Shown: positions 9,891-18,055 of the stretch, piece by piece
How positions within the stretch are numbered: position 1 is the first letter of the stretch
Layout of the letters: every line of letters begins with the position of its first letter
Source of the DNA: Cupriavidus phytohabitans
Lineage (GTDB): Bacteria > Pseudomonadota > Gammaproteobacteria > Burkholderiales > Burkholderiaceae
Assembly (NCBI RefSeq): GCF_000426345.1
Contig: NZ_AUFE01000010.1
Location: 62,001-126,000, forward strand
Direction: 5' to 3'
Length of the DNA: 64,000 nucleotides
The notes under the pieces: generated by a model
Told to the model about the DNA's origin: nothing
Seen by the model: only the letters and a program-made list of their open reading frames with translations
The model's database searches: none
Position numbers and translations under genes: made by a program

Positions 9891-11120
9891 ATGCATCACG
9901 CCACCCCGCTCATCAGTACCATCGTCGGCGGTATCGTCCTGGCCTTCATCCTTGGCGCCATCGCCAGCAAGCTACGGCTGCCGCCGCTGATCGGCTACCT
10001 GTGCGCGGGGATCGTGGTGGGGCCGCATACACCGGGCTACACGGCCGACCAGGCGCTCGCGCCTGAACTGGCCGAGCTCGGTGTGATCCTGCTGATGTTC
10101 GGCGTCGGGCTCCACTTCTCGATCAAGGACCTGATGGCGGTGAAGCGCATCGCGATTCCCGGGGCGGTCGTGCAGATCGGTATCGCGACCTTGCTCGGCA
10201 TGCTGGTGGCGTGGGGTTTCGGTTGGTCGTGGGGGCAGGGATTGGTGTACGGGCTGGCGCTGTCGGTGGCCAGTACCGTGGTGCTGCTCAAGGCGCTACA
10301 GGAGCGCGACCTGGTGGAATCGCCCCAGGGGCGCATCGCGGTAGGCTGGCTGATCGTCGAAGACCTGGCCATGGTGCTTGCGCTGGTGCTGTTGCCAGCG
10401 ATGGCGGGACTCCTTGCCGGCGCTGCGGACGCCGGCGCCGAAGGCGGCCCGGGTACCGGCGAAGTCCTTATGGCGGTGTTCTCGACGCTGGGCAAGGTCG
10501 TCGCCTTTGTCGCGGTGATGCTGCTGATCGGGCGCCGCTTTATTCCATGGATGCTCGAGCGCATCGTCTGGACCGGCAATCGCGAGATGTTCCGCCTGGG
10601 CGTGCTGGCGACCGCGCTGGGCGTCGCCTATGGCGCGTATTCATTATTCGGCGTCTCCTTCGCACTGGGCGCCTTCTTTGCCGGCATGGTGCTGGCCGAA
10701 TCCGAATTCAGTCACCGTGCGGCCGAAGAATCGTTGCCGCTGCGCGATGCCTTTTCGGTGCTGTTCTTCGTCTCGGTCGGCATGCTGTTCGATCCCATGG
10801 TGCTGGTCAATGACCCGTGGGGCGTGCTGTCGACGCTGTTTATCATCGTGGTCGGCAAATCGCTGGCGGCGATGGGTATCGTGCGGGTTTTCGGGCACTC
10901 AGGGCAGACCGGCATGACGATTGCCGTCAGCCTGGCGCAGATCGGCGAGTTTTCCTTCATCCTGGCGAGCCTCGGCGTCTATCTGAATATCCTGCCCGAG
11001 CGCGGCCAGGCGCTGATCCTGGCGGGCGCGTTGCTCTCGATCATGCTCAATCCCGTGCTGTTCCACCTGCTCGACCGGTACACCGCGCGCAGCAAGCGCG
11101 GCGAGCCGCAGGTGGCCTAG
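9891..11120 (+). CDS. CPA2-family monovalent cation:proton antiporter, KefB/YbaL-like, lacking an RCK domain
   Basis: An integral membrane Na+/H+ exchanger-domain protein of 409 residues with about 12 hydrophobic helices, preceded by an AGGAACC-type ribosome site. Family motifs include LPPLIGYLCAGIVVGPHTPG near the N-terminus, LMFGVGLHFS, and the charged pore segment AVGWLIVEDLAMV. Relatives such as YbaL and KefB/C carry a C-terminal TrkA-N/RCK nucleotide-binding domain and reach 550-660 residues. This protein stops at the end of the membrane part, and the 40 bases before the next gene leave no room for a detached RCK domain. The ion specificity (K+ or Na+) cannot be read from sequence. Confidence 0.85.
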   Translation: MHHATPLISTIVGGIVLAFILGAIASKLRLPPLIGYLCAGIVVGPHTPGYTADQALAPELAELGVILLMFGVGLHFSIKDLMAVKRIAIPGAVVQIGIATLLGMLVAWGFGWSWGQGLVYGLALSVASTVVLLKALQERDLVESPQGRIAVGWLIVEDLAMVLALVLLPAMAGLLAGAADAGAEGGPGTGEVLMAVFSTLGKVVAFVAVMLLIGRRFIPWMLERIVWTGNREMFRLGVLATALGVAYGAYSLFGVSFALGAFFAGMVLAESEFSHRAAEESLPLRDAFSVLFFVSVGMLFDPMVLVNDPWGVLSTLFIIVVGKSLAAMGIVRVFGHSGQTGMTIAVSLAQIGEFSFILASLGVYLNILPERGQALILAGALLSIMLNPVLFHLLDRYTARSKRGEPQVA

Positions 11121-11160
11121 CTGTCCGCCTATCGGTCCATCTATCGATCCGCACCCCGCA

Positions 11161-12090
11161 TCACGCGCCGATACGCGGCGCCATGGTGCGCAGATATTCG
11201 GTGAAGGCCAGCAGGCCTTGCGTCGGGAACTTGTCCTGGTGCACGACCAGCTGCAGCGGCCGCACGATGCGCGGCAAGCCTTCGCGGATCGCCACCAGCG
11301 TGCCTTGCGCGAGTTCATCGCGCACCACGTGCAACGACAGGCAGCTGACGCCGAAGCCGCTCATCACCGCGCGTTTGATCGCCTCGGCGTTGCCCAGCTC
11401 CAGTGCGAAGCGCAGTTCGCCCAGCAACGGCACCAGACGTTCCTCGATCACCTCGCGCGTGCCCGACCCCGGTTCGCGCACGATCCACTCGGCATCGCGC
11501 AATGCCACCAGGTCAGTCGGCGTGAGCGCCAGCGGATGCGACGGGCCGACCACCACCACCATCTCGTCATCGCACCAGTGCATGCTGCGCAGGTCGCGTT
11601 CGTGGCTGGCGCCTTCCACCAGGCCGATGTCGGCTTCGAACTGCAGCAGCGACTGCAGCACCTCGCGGGTGTTGCCGATGCGCAAGTCCAGAGTGCAGGG
11701 GCCGCTGCGCGAATGACGGAAACCCGCCAGCAGCGGCGGCAGGATATAGCTGCCGATGGTGTTGCTGGCCGCGATCCGCAGCTGCACCCCGCTTTGCGTG
11801 GCAAAGCGCTCCAACTCGTGAGCCTGGTCCAGCAGAGCCAGCGCGCGCGGGAAGAACTGGCGGCCGGTCTCGTTGATGCTGAGGCGGCGCGCGATGCGAT
11901 CGAACAGCGGGCTGTCCAGTGCACGTTCGAGCTCTGCCAGCGAAGCGCTGACTGCTGACTGCGACATCGCCAGCGCCTGCGCGGCTGCCATGGTGCTGCC
12001 GTGCTGTGCGACGGCGACGAAGACGGACAGCTGGCGCAGCGTAAGGCGCAACGGGCGCTGCTCGGGGCGGGGCTCTGGGCGGTATTCCAT
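11161..12090 (-). CDS. LysR-family transcriptional regulator (YeiE-like)
   Basis: A 309-residue LysR regulator. The N-terminal winged helix is clear: LRQLSVFVAVAQHGSTMAAA, then AMSQSAVSASLAELERAL, at about 17-60. The C-terminal substrate-binding domain begins near LRIAASNTIGSYILPPLL. It is divergent from a yeiH-like gene with a 94-base gap, as yeiE is from yeiH in enterobacteria, so it most likely controls that gene and itself. The effector is not evident; the YeiE/CysB-like group includes sulfur-responsive members, which is inference only. Confidence 0.88.
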   Translation of the reverse strand: MEYRPEPRPEQRPLRLTLRQLSVFVAVAQHGSTMAAAQALAMSQSAVSASLAELERALDSPLFDRIARRLSINETGRQFFPRALALLDQAHELERFATQSGVQLRIAASNTIGSYILPPLLAGFRHSRSGPCTLDLRIGNTREVLQSLLQFEADIGLVEGASHERDLRSMHWCDDEMVVVVGPSHPLALTPTDLVALRDAEWIVREPGSGTREVIEERLVPLLGELRFALELGNAEAIKRAVMSGFGVSCLSLHVVRDELAQGTLVAIREGLPRIVRPLQLVVHQDKFPTQGLLAFTEYLRTMAPRIGA

Positions 12091-12121
12091 ATCGAATGAA
12101 TAGATAAGGCATAACGATATT

Positions 12122-12136
12122 ACCCGTTTTACGGGT
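12122..12136. promoter_or_regulatory. Candidate LysR operator palindrome
   Basis: ACCCG-TTTTA-CGGGT is a 5-bp inverted repeat with a 5-base A/T centre in the divergent LysR/yeiH spacer. Its position, about 50 bases before the transporter start, suits autoregulation and control of yeiH. The T-N11-A shape is only approximate. Confidence 0.45.
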
Positions 12137-12184
12137 TAAGGGCGGGCCAGTACGCTGGAGTCACTACAGAACAAGTGAACTGCC

Positions 12185-13288
12185 ATGTCTTCCGCCACTT
12201 CCAGCAGCGCCCCCCGCACCGCAGTCGCCACGCCGGCGGTTGTTTCTCCGCCCTGGTCCCAGCGCCTTCTGACGCTTGTGCCGCTGGGCGGCATTGCCTG
12301 GCTGGCACTGGCGCTGGCCGAGCATCCGGCGATCGCCCGCTATGGCCTGAGCGCACTGACGCTCGCCATGTGCGCCGGCATGGTCGCTGCCAATACGCTG
12401 CCGAAGCACTGGCTGGCGCCGCTGGCACCCGGGATGCAGGTGGCGCGCCATTACCTGCTGCGATTGGGCGTGGCACTGTACGGCCTGCGGCTGACATTCG
12501 CGTCCATCGTCGCACTTGGCCTGCCGGGAATCGTGGTGCCGCTGACGATGCTGGTCGCCACGCTGCTGTTCGGCACCTGGGTCGGATCGACCTTCTTCGG
12601 TCTGAGCCGCCGCGAAGCGATCCTGGTCAGCTCCGGCAGCGCCATCTGCGGCGCAGCAGCGGCCATCGCGGTGTCGTCGGTGGTGCGCACCGACGACCGC
12701 CAGACCGCAGTGGCGGTCGCCACGGTGGTGCTGTTCGGCACCGTCGGCATGCTGCTCTATCCCTACCTGTTCGAACTGGCCAACGGCCATTGGCACTGGG
12801 CGGTCAGCGAGCGCATGTTCGGCATCTTCACCGGCGCGACGCTGCATGAGGTGGCACAGGTGATCGCCGCGGGCAAGATGATCAGCGAGCCGACCGCCGA
12901 TGCCGCGGTGGTGGCCAAGATGGTGCGCGTACTGGCGCTGGGGCCGCTGCTGCTGGTGATGGCGCTGTGGCCGCAAGGCAAGGCCGAGGCAGGCCAGGCG
13001 CCCGCCGGCAAGGGCCGCTTCGCCGGGATTCTGAAGTCGGTGCCGTGGTTTGCGGTGGGTTTTGTCGCGGTGATGGCGCTCAATTCGGCCGGCACGGTGC
13101 CCGCAGCCTGGAAGGCCCCCTTGATCGCGCTCGATAACTGGCTGCTGGCCTGTGCGATGCTGGCAATCGGCCTGCATACCCGTATCGGCGACCTGGTGCG
13201 CGCCGGACGCAAGCCGCTGGCACTGGCCGGAGTGTTGTTTGTGTTCCTGGTGGGGGTCGGTGCGCTGATGTGCTACGTGATGGCGTAG
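12185..13288 (+). CDS. yeiH: YeiH-family putative sulfate exporter (UPF0324)
   Basis: A 367-residue polytopic inner-membrane protein with roughly ten hydrophobic helices. Conserved family segments seen are LRLGVALYGLRL, SSGSAICGAAAAIAVSSVVR, GATLHEVAQVIAAG and ALNSAGTVP. The family is annotated as putative sulfate exporters; experimental support is limited. The first 25 residues are Ser/Ala/Pro-rich. The divergent LysR gene is the natural regulator. The gene ends before a hairpin at 13340-13366. Confidence 0.88.
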   Translation: MSSATSSSAPRTAVATPAVVSPPWSQRLLTLVPLGGIAWLALALAEHPAIARYGLSALTLAMCAGMVAANTLPKHWLAPLAPGMQVARHYLLRLGVALYGLRLTFASIVALGLPGIVVPLTMLVATLLFGTWVGSTFFGLSRREAILVSSGSAICGAAAAIAVSSVVRTDDRQTAVAVATVVLFGTVGMLLYPYLFELANGHWHWAVSERMFGIFTGATLHEVAQVIAAGKMISEPTADAAVVAKMVRVLALGPLLLVMALWPQGKAEAGQAPAGKGRFAGILKSVPWFAVGFVAVMALNSAGTVPAAWKAPLIALDNWLLACAMLAIGLHTRIGDLVRAGRKPLALAGVLFVFLVGVGALMCYVMA

Positions 13289-13339
13289 TGGATGGCGTGG
13301 TGCGCGGCGCGGGGAGCGCGGCGCAGCGCGAAGGATCTG

Positions 13340-13366
13340 AAGAGGGGGCAGAGGGCCTCCTCTTTT
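13340..13366 (+). terminator. Terminator after yeiH
   Basis: AAGAGG and CCTCTT flank a G/C-rich centre followed by TTTT, about 50 bases after the yeiH stop. The stem is imperfect. Confidence 0.6.
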
Positions 13367-13399
13367 GCTTTGGACGCAGGGTTGCCGCTGCGGTGGCCC

Positions 13400-13486
13400 T
13401 GGTGCGGCCGACGGGACTCGAACCCGTAAGCCTGGAAAGGCGGCAGATTTTAAGTCTGCTGAGTCTACCAATTTCTCCACGGCCGC
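13400..13486 (-). tRNA. tRNA-Leu (anticodon TAA)
   Basis: An 87-base class II tRNA on the minus strand with acceptor GCGGCCG/CGGCCGC, discriminator A and encoded CCA. The anticodon stem is GCAGA/TCTGC with loop CTTAAAA (anticodon TAA). The long variable arm runs from GCCTTTCC to AGGC, as expected for Leu. Confidence 0.96.
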
Positions 13487-13696
13487 ACGGCAAGCCCGGT
13501 ATTGTGGTGGCTTCGCAATCCGGATGCAAGTCCGCCGCAGCCTTTAATTCGGTTTTGTCAAGGAGATGGCGTCGCGGAAGACAAAAGTGACGCACTGTTA
13601 CGGCTGGTAACAATGTCGTGCGCTCGGTTGCACCTGGAAAATTCCGGCGCTCTAAAATATCGGGTAAGAGAAATCTCAATTCTGAGAGAGGCGGAT

Positions 13697-14029
13697 ATGA
13701 AACGTTGGTGGCTCGCAGCATTCGGTGTCGCAGCCGGCCTGGCATCCGGGGCCGCGATGGCCCATGTGAGCGTCGGCGTCGCGATCGGCGTTCCGGGCGT
13801 CGTGGTCGGCGCACCGGCTTACTATCCGCCCGCTCCGGCCTACTATGCGCCCCCGCCGGTGGTGGTCGCGCCGGCGCCGGTCTACTACGGCCCGCCGGCA
13901 GTGGTGGTGCGTCCGCGTCCGGTCTACTATGGCCCGCGTTACTATGGCCCGCCGCGTTACTATGGCCATCATCGCGGCTACTATGGTCCGCCGGGCCACC
14001 GCGGTCATGGCCACTGGCGTCACGACTGA
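13697..14029 (+). CDS. Small exported Pro/Tyr/Gly/His-rich protein
   Basis: A 110-residue protein with a clear Sec signal peptide (MKRWWLAAF...ASGAAMAHV, cleavage after AMA near residue 22). The mature part is low complexity: repeats of the type PxPVYYGPP and RYYGPPRYYGHHRGYYG and a His-rich tail. The ATG follows a GAGAGGCGG ribosome site, and the upstream open frame is not coding. Such YYGPP proteins are common in Burkholderiales and have no assigned function; a surface or metal-binding role is only a guess. It ends before a hairpin at 14055-14077. Confidence 0.8.
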   Translation: MKRWWLAAFGVAAGLASGAAMAHVSVGVAIGVPGVVVGAPAYYPPAPAYYAPPPVVVAPAPVYYGPPAVVVRPRPVYYGPRYYGPPRYYGHHRGYYGPPGHRGHGHWRHD

Positions 14030-14053
14030 CCGGCCAGCGCCGAAACGCTGCGG

Positions 14054-14080
14054 ATGACAGGGCCCTGCGGGGCCCTTTCC
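14054..14080 (+). terminator. Terminator after the Pro/Tyr-rich protein gene
   Basis: Inverted repeat AGGGCCC/GGGCCCT around TGCG, followed by TTCCTTTT, starts about 25 bases past the stop codon. Confidence 0.7.
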
Positions 14081-14307
14081 TTTTGGGCTTGCAAATGGCG
14101 ACACGAGCCGTGGGCGCCGGTTCCCAGAATGATTCCCTATCTTGAGCCCGGTCAAATTATTTGAACGGACTGCTCAAAGCGTCACGTCTATGGTCATCAG
14201 GGTTTTCCCTAAACTACAGGCATGACATCGCGATGACATCGGCGCTTTTTGTTTCCGAAGGAGCCCGCCGCGGTGCCCGTACCGACCAGAATTGCTAGGG
14301 GAATCTC

Positions 14308-14565
14308 ATGAAGCTCAAACAATCGATTGCCGCCGTTTCCGTGCTGGCCGCGCTGTGCGCAGTGTCCACCGCCTCGTTCGCCGCGACCGGCAAGCCCGAC
14401 CCATACCTGGATGGCGCCCGCATGGGCAAGGTCGATTCGTTCACCGATGGGGCCCGCGTCGGCAAGACCGACCCGTACACCGATGGCGCGCGCATCGGCA
14501 AGCCTGACCCGTACACCGACGGTGCCCGTATCGCCAAGCCGGATCCTTACACCGATGGCGCCTGA
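14308..14565 (+). CDS. Small exported protein with five 12-residue tandem repeats
   Basis: An 85-residue protein. Residues 1-26 form a Sec signal peptide (hydrophobic core AAVSVLAALCAVSTASF, cleavage around ASFA). The rest is five tandem 12-residue units with consensus GKPDPYTDGARI; the first two units are more divergent (YLDGARM, SFTDGARV) and the last stops at DGA. The regular acidic D-P-Y-T-D-G pattern could bind cations, but no function is known to me. It is a single-gene unit bounded by a terminator at 14588-14612. Repeat number may vary between strains. Confidence 0.8.
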   Translation: MKLKQSIAAVSVLAALCAVSTASFAATGKPDPYLDGARMGKVDSFTDGARVGKTDPYTDGARIGKPDPYTDGARIAKPDPYTDGA

Positions 14566-14587
14566 TCGCCGCAGTGCCTGCATGATG

Positions 14588-14615
14588 AATGGCCCGCCTG
14601 GTGCGGGCCATTTTC
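14588..14615 (+). terminator. Terminator after the repeat protein gene
   Basis: A perfect 10-bp stem AATGGCCCGC/GCGGGCCATT with loop CTGGT and trailing TTTTC. Confidence 0.85.
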
Positions 14616-14709
14616 ATTGCCCGCCGCTTGCTGCGTGGGTGCGATGACGATGGCATGGGCTGCGGGGTATACTTCGGTCTCCAACCAAATGAATGACCAG
14701 GAGAGTGGC

Positions 14710-15117
14710 ATGCAGCAAAAGACGGTTCTGACGGCAGACGATGTGAAGAAGATCATGGCCGCGGCGGAAACCGAAGCAAAGAACCATCACTGGGCCGTGT
14801 CCATTGTCGTGGTCGACGACGGCGGCCATATGCTGGCAATGCAGCGCCTGGACGGCGCCGCGCCAATCTCGGCCCATATTGCCGCGGAGAAGGCCCGTAC
14901 GTCCGCCCTGGGTCGTCGTGAATCGAAGATCTACGAAGACATGATCAACAACGGCCGCTATTCGTTCATGACCGCGCCGGTGCTGCAAGGCATGCTGGAG
15001 GGCGGTGTACCCATCGTCGTCAACGAGCAGGTGGTCGGTGCCGTCGGCGTGTCTGGCGTGAAGTCGACTGAAGACGCGCAGGTTGCCCGCGCTGGCATCG
15101 CCGCTCTGGGCCTGTAA
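14710..15117 (+). CDS. GlcG/HbpS family protein
   Basis: A 135-residue cytoplasmic protein of the GlcG/HbpS (heme-degrading/DUF336) family. The ATG follows an AGGAGAGTGGC ribosome site; the open frame extends upstream without protein character. Family features are the N-terminal LTADDVKKIMAAAE helix, VSIVVVDDGGHMLAMQRLDGA, and GGVPIVVNEQVVGAVGVSG. Some members bind heme or act as accessory proteins next to oxidoreductases. Here it stands alone, so its role is uncertain, though the iron-uptake block begins 300 bases downstream. Confidence 0.85.
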   Translation: MQQKTVLTADDVKKIMAAAETEAKNHHWAVSIVVVDDGGHMLAMQRLDGAAPISAHIAAEKARTSALGRRESKIYEDMINNGRYSFMTAPVLQGMLEGGVPIVVNEQVVGAVGVSGVKSTEDAQVARAGIAALGL

Positions 15118-15420
15118 TAACAGGATTCCCATTGCGCGGCGCCAGCCGCGCAGGAAAAAGCCCCGCAGGCCTGGCCTGCGCGGCGGAATAAAAGAGGGCA
15201 TGGCTGGGTGCGGCCCTGGGTGAACCCACCCAGTAAGGCGAAGGGTCTGGAATTCCCGCCGCGGCGCCAGCACCTGGCTACTGCCCAACACCTCATTCCG
15301 AGGTGGTCCCCACAAAAGTCTGTACTGCCACCTGCGTGGCACCCGCGGCAGACGCGGGCCTCAAAACGTTCTCAAACGGTTCCCTTCGGCGTCAGCGCAT
15401 GGGCTTGCCGCCGGGATGCG
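15118..15420. other. Intergenic region between convergent genes with two inverted repeats
   Basis: No gene is visible. Two hairpins are present: GCGCGGC/GCCGCGC with loop GCCA (15134-15151) and CGCAGGC/GCCTGCG with loop CTG (15164-15180). Neither is followed by a T run on the + strand; the A run between them could terminate a - strand transcript from hemP. The remainder shows no recognisable signal. Confidence 0.5.
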
Positions 15421-15765
15421 TCATTTGGTCAGGATCAGCTTGCCGTAGCGCGTCACGCGCAACGTGTAGACCTCGCCGTTATGCAGGATCGGCAGCGTGC
15501 TGTTGCCGCGCATGATCGCGTCCAGTGCGACCGGCTCGCCAGCGGGCGCCGACGACAGGCTGTCGCGCACCAACGCTTCGAGGCGGGCGGGCAGGCCGGC
15601 TACGACCGATTTCATGGATGCGATCGTCGACGGCGCTGACTTTGCGGCTTCCTTCGTGGCTGCTGTCTCGCGACGCGGCTGGGCTACCTCGACACGTCGC
15701 AGCGACAGGCGGCGGCGGGTGACTTCACGCGGTTGCGACAGCGGCAGGGAAAGAGTGCTCATCAT
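15421..15765 (-). CDS. hemP: Hemin uptake protein HemP
   Basis: A 114-residue protein whose last 45 residues match HemP: the end reads ILHNGEVYTLRVTRYGKLILTK, split here as ILHNGEVY and TLRVTRYGKLILTK, the family signature. HemP is needed for heme uptake, and in Burkholderia it acts as a transcriptional activator of the heme receptor gene. The first 65 residues are Arg/Ser/Ala-rich and longer than in minimal HemP proteins. Two adjacent ATG codons follow a GGAGCC site. A Fur-box-like sequence lies about 90 bases upstream. No heme receptor gene is adjacent. Confidence 0.82.
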   Translation of the reverse strand: MMSTLSLPLSQPREVTRRRLSLRRVEVAQPRRETAATKEAAKSAPSTIASMKSVVAGLPARLEALVRDSLSSAPAGEPVALDAIMRGNSTLPILHNGEVYTLRVTRYGKLILTK

Positions 15766-15854
15766 CTGGCTCCGGGTCTGCCTGGCGCTCTGGGCGCGCA
15801 GGGGAATGGCATCAGGGGCGCGCCACCGATGGCGCAGTCGATGGGATGATATTA

Positions 15855-15873
15855 AATGAGAATTGTTATCATT
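15855..15873 (-). promoter_or_regulatory. Fur-box-like operator upstream of hemP
   Basis: AATGAGAATTGTTATCATT contains TGAGAAT-T-GTTATCA, matching 12 of 14 positions of the Fur half-site palindrome TGATAAT-N-ATTATCA. It lies between exbD and hemP, 90 bases before the hemP start. Confidence 0.7.
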
Positions 15874-15943
15874 ACAATAGTCTGGATCAAAGATTCAACA
15901 ATCAGCGAGCCGGACCAACGATCTGCGACGGCGAGCAGCCGGT

Positions 15944-15975
15944 AAATGAAAAAGGGCATCCCGCGGGATGCCCTT
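15944..15975 (-). terminator. Terminator after exbD
   Basis: A perfect self-complementary stem, AAGGGCATCCCG/CGGGATGCCCTT, followed on the minus strand by TTTTC, lies about 35 bases past the exbD stop. Confidence 0.85.
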
Positions 15976-16007
15976 CCTGTTGCGCGCAACGCCTGCCGGC
16001 GCGTGTC

Positions 16008-16421
<414 letters not shown>

Positions 16422-16442
16422 GATGACTTCCTTGCTTGCGGA

Positions 16443-17171
16443 TTAGCGCTGGGCCGCGGCCAGGCGCACGGTGCCATCTTCGCTGCGGGCACCGGTGGGA
16501 CGCACGCGGGCGCCGGTCACGAAGTAGGCGTGCAGGTCGTGGGCAAAGCGGTTGAGCTTGGAGATCACCGCCTTGTTGCCCCGCGTCAGTGCGTTATAGC
16601 CCAGCACCGCGGGGATTGCCACGGCCAGGCCGAAGGCGGTCATGATCAGGGCCTCGCCCACGGGGCCGGCGACCTTGTCGATGGTCGGCACGCCCGAGGC
16701 GCCGATACCGATCAGCGCATGGTAGATGCCCCATACCGTGCCGAACAGGCCGACGAACGGCGCGGTCGAGCCCACCGAAGCCAGCACCGCCAGGCCCGAC
16801 TGCATGTGCGCCACGGCATCGTCGATCGAGCTCTTGAGCGAGCGGGTCAGCCAGTCCGAGATATCCATCACGTCGTGCAGCTGCGGCTGGCTGGCGCGGT
16901 GGTGCTGGGCGGCTTCCTTGCCGGCGACGGCCAGGGTGCGGAACGGGTTGGCATCATTGGAGCCCAGGGTTTCCAGCGCGTGGTCGAAGTCGTCCGAGTG
17001 CCAGAAGCGCTTTTCGGCGCCTTGTGCCATCTTCTTCAGGCGCACCAGATCCCAGGCCTTGGTGAAGATCACGATCCAAGACGCGAGTGACATGATCAGC
17101 AGAATGATGGCGGTCGCACGCATGACGAAGTCGCCTTGCGTCCAGAGGTGGGAGAGTCCGAGGTCCTGCAT
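16443..17171 (-). CDS. exbB: Biopolymer transport protein ExbB
   Basis: ExbB forms the pentameric proton channel of the TonB energising complex. The 242-residue protein has an N-terminal transmembrane helix (RATAIILLIMSLASWIVIF), a cytoplasmic loop, and the conserved MotA/TolQ/ExbB pair of helices with GSTAPFVGLFGTVWGI and GPVGEALIMTAFGLAVAIPA. The gene lies 86 bases after tonB and 21 before exbD, so one operon is likely. Confidence 0.95.
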   Translation of the reverse strand: MQDLGLSHLWTQGDFVMRATAIILLIMSLASWIVIFTKAWDLVRLKKMAQGAEKRFWHSDDFDHALETLGSNDANPFRTLAVAGKEAAQHHRASQPQLHDVMDISDWLTRSLKSSIDDAVAHMQSGLAVLASVGSTAPFVGLFGTVWGIYHALIGIGASGVPTIDKVAGPVGEALIMTAFGLAVAIPAVLGYNALTRGNKAVISKLNRFAHDLHAYFVTGARVRPTGARSEDGTVRLAAAQR

Positions 17172-17257
17172 GGGTGGGTTCCTGGTGAGTTCGCTTGGTT
17201 TAGGTCAGATCAGATGATCGGAAATCGGATCGCCGGTATGGCGCAGCGGATTGGCGA

Positions 17258-17914
17258 TCAGTTCAGTTCGAAGCCGATCGGCTGCTGCGCCGTGACGGCG
17301 ACGGCGCGGCCGTTGTCCATGTAAGGCTTGCAGCGCATGGCCTGCACGGCGTCCACCGCGGCCTGGTCCAGGCGCGACGAGCCGCTCGACGACACCACGG
17401 AGGTCTTGGTGACCTTGCCACTTTCATCGGTGGTAAGGCGCACCACGGTCTTGCCGGTCTCGCCCATGCGGCGCGATTGGGAAGGATACTTCGGTTGCGG
17501 CGGCGTGCACTGGATTTCGCCGATTCCGACGGCGCGTGGCGCTGCGGAGACCGGTGCCGGCGCGGGTTCAGCCGGCGCGGGCGGAGCCGGCGGTGCGGGT
17601 GGCGCTTCCGGCGCGTTCGGCGTCGGCGGCAGGTCGGCTACTGGTTGCGGCGTGGGGGTGGGCTTGGGCGGCGTCGGCTTGGGCGTGGTCACCTTGACCT
17701 GCTTCGGCGGCGTTTCCTGCTTGGGCTTGGGTTTGGGCGGCTCGGGCGGGGCCTCTTGCTTCGGCGGTTCGAGCGGGATGATGCGCGCGATGATCTCGGG
17801 GGCGACCACCGCCTCGGTCAGCTTGCGGGCCAGGCCGCTCTGGATCAGGTAGAGCAGGCCGGCGTGGAACAGCAGGACGGCGAGCGTAATCTTGAAGAAG
17901 CGTTGGTCGAACAT
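17258..17914 (-). CDS. tonB: TonB energy-transducing protein
   Basis: TonB spans the periplasm to open outer-membrane siderophore and heme receptors. The 218-residue protein has an N-terminal anchor (KITLAVLLFHAGLLYLI), a long Pro/Lys/Glu/Ala-rich spacer (about 55-135, with PPKPKPKQETPPK and PKPTPPKPTP), and a C-terminal TonB domain with YPSQSRRMGETGKTVVRL and the end RCKPYMDNGRAV. It lies downstream of a 21-codon ORF and a Fur-box-like site, and leads the exbB-exbD operon. Confidence 0.95.
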   Translation of the reverse strand: MFDQRFFKITLAVLLFHAGLLYLIQSGLARKLTEAVVAPEIIARIIPLEPPKQEAPPEPPKPKPKQETPPKQVKVTTPKPTPPKPTPTPQPVADLPPTPNAPEAPPAPPAPPAPAEPAPAPVSAAPRAVGIGEIQCTPPQPKYPSQSRRMGETGKTVVRLTTDESGKVTKTSVVSSSGSSRLDQAAVDAVQAMRCKPYMDNGRAVAVTAQQPIGFELN

Positions 17915-17989
17915 GTGTCAACAACAAAAGTCGGCCGGCAGGCGCAGGATGGCACCTGGCTCGGAACAAGCAGCAGCAACTGTGCGCCG

Positions 17990-18055
17990 TCACTTGCGGT
18001 AGAACAGGATCAGCGAGATGCCGCAACCGACCAGCAGGCTAAGCAGTAATTCCAT
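17990..18055 (-). CDS. 21-residue predicted membrane peptide upstream of tonB
   Basis: A 22-codon ORF whose ATG follows a strong ribosome site (GAAGGAGCG, 6 bases upstream). The product is almost entirely hydrophobic (MELLLSLLVGC, then GISLILFYRK), a single transmembrane helix ending in a positively charged YRK tail, with one Cys at position 11. It sits between the Fur-box-like site and tonB, so it may be cotranscribed with tonB-exbB-exbD. It could be a small accessory membrane protein or a leader ORF. No homology claim is made. Confidence 0.55.
   Translation of the reverse strand: MELLLSLLVGCGISLILFYRK

Noticed and set aside
13502..13696. N-terminal extension of the Pro/Tyr-rich exported protein
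   Set aside because: The signal peptide and ribosome site start at 13697; the extension overlaps no conserved sequence.
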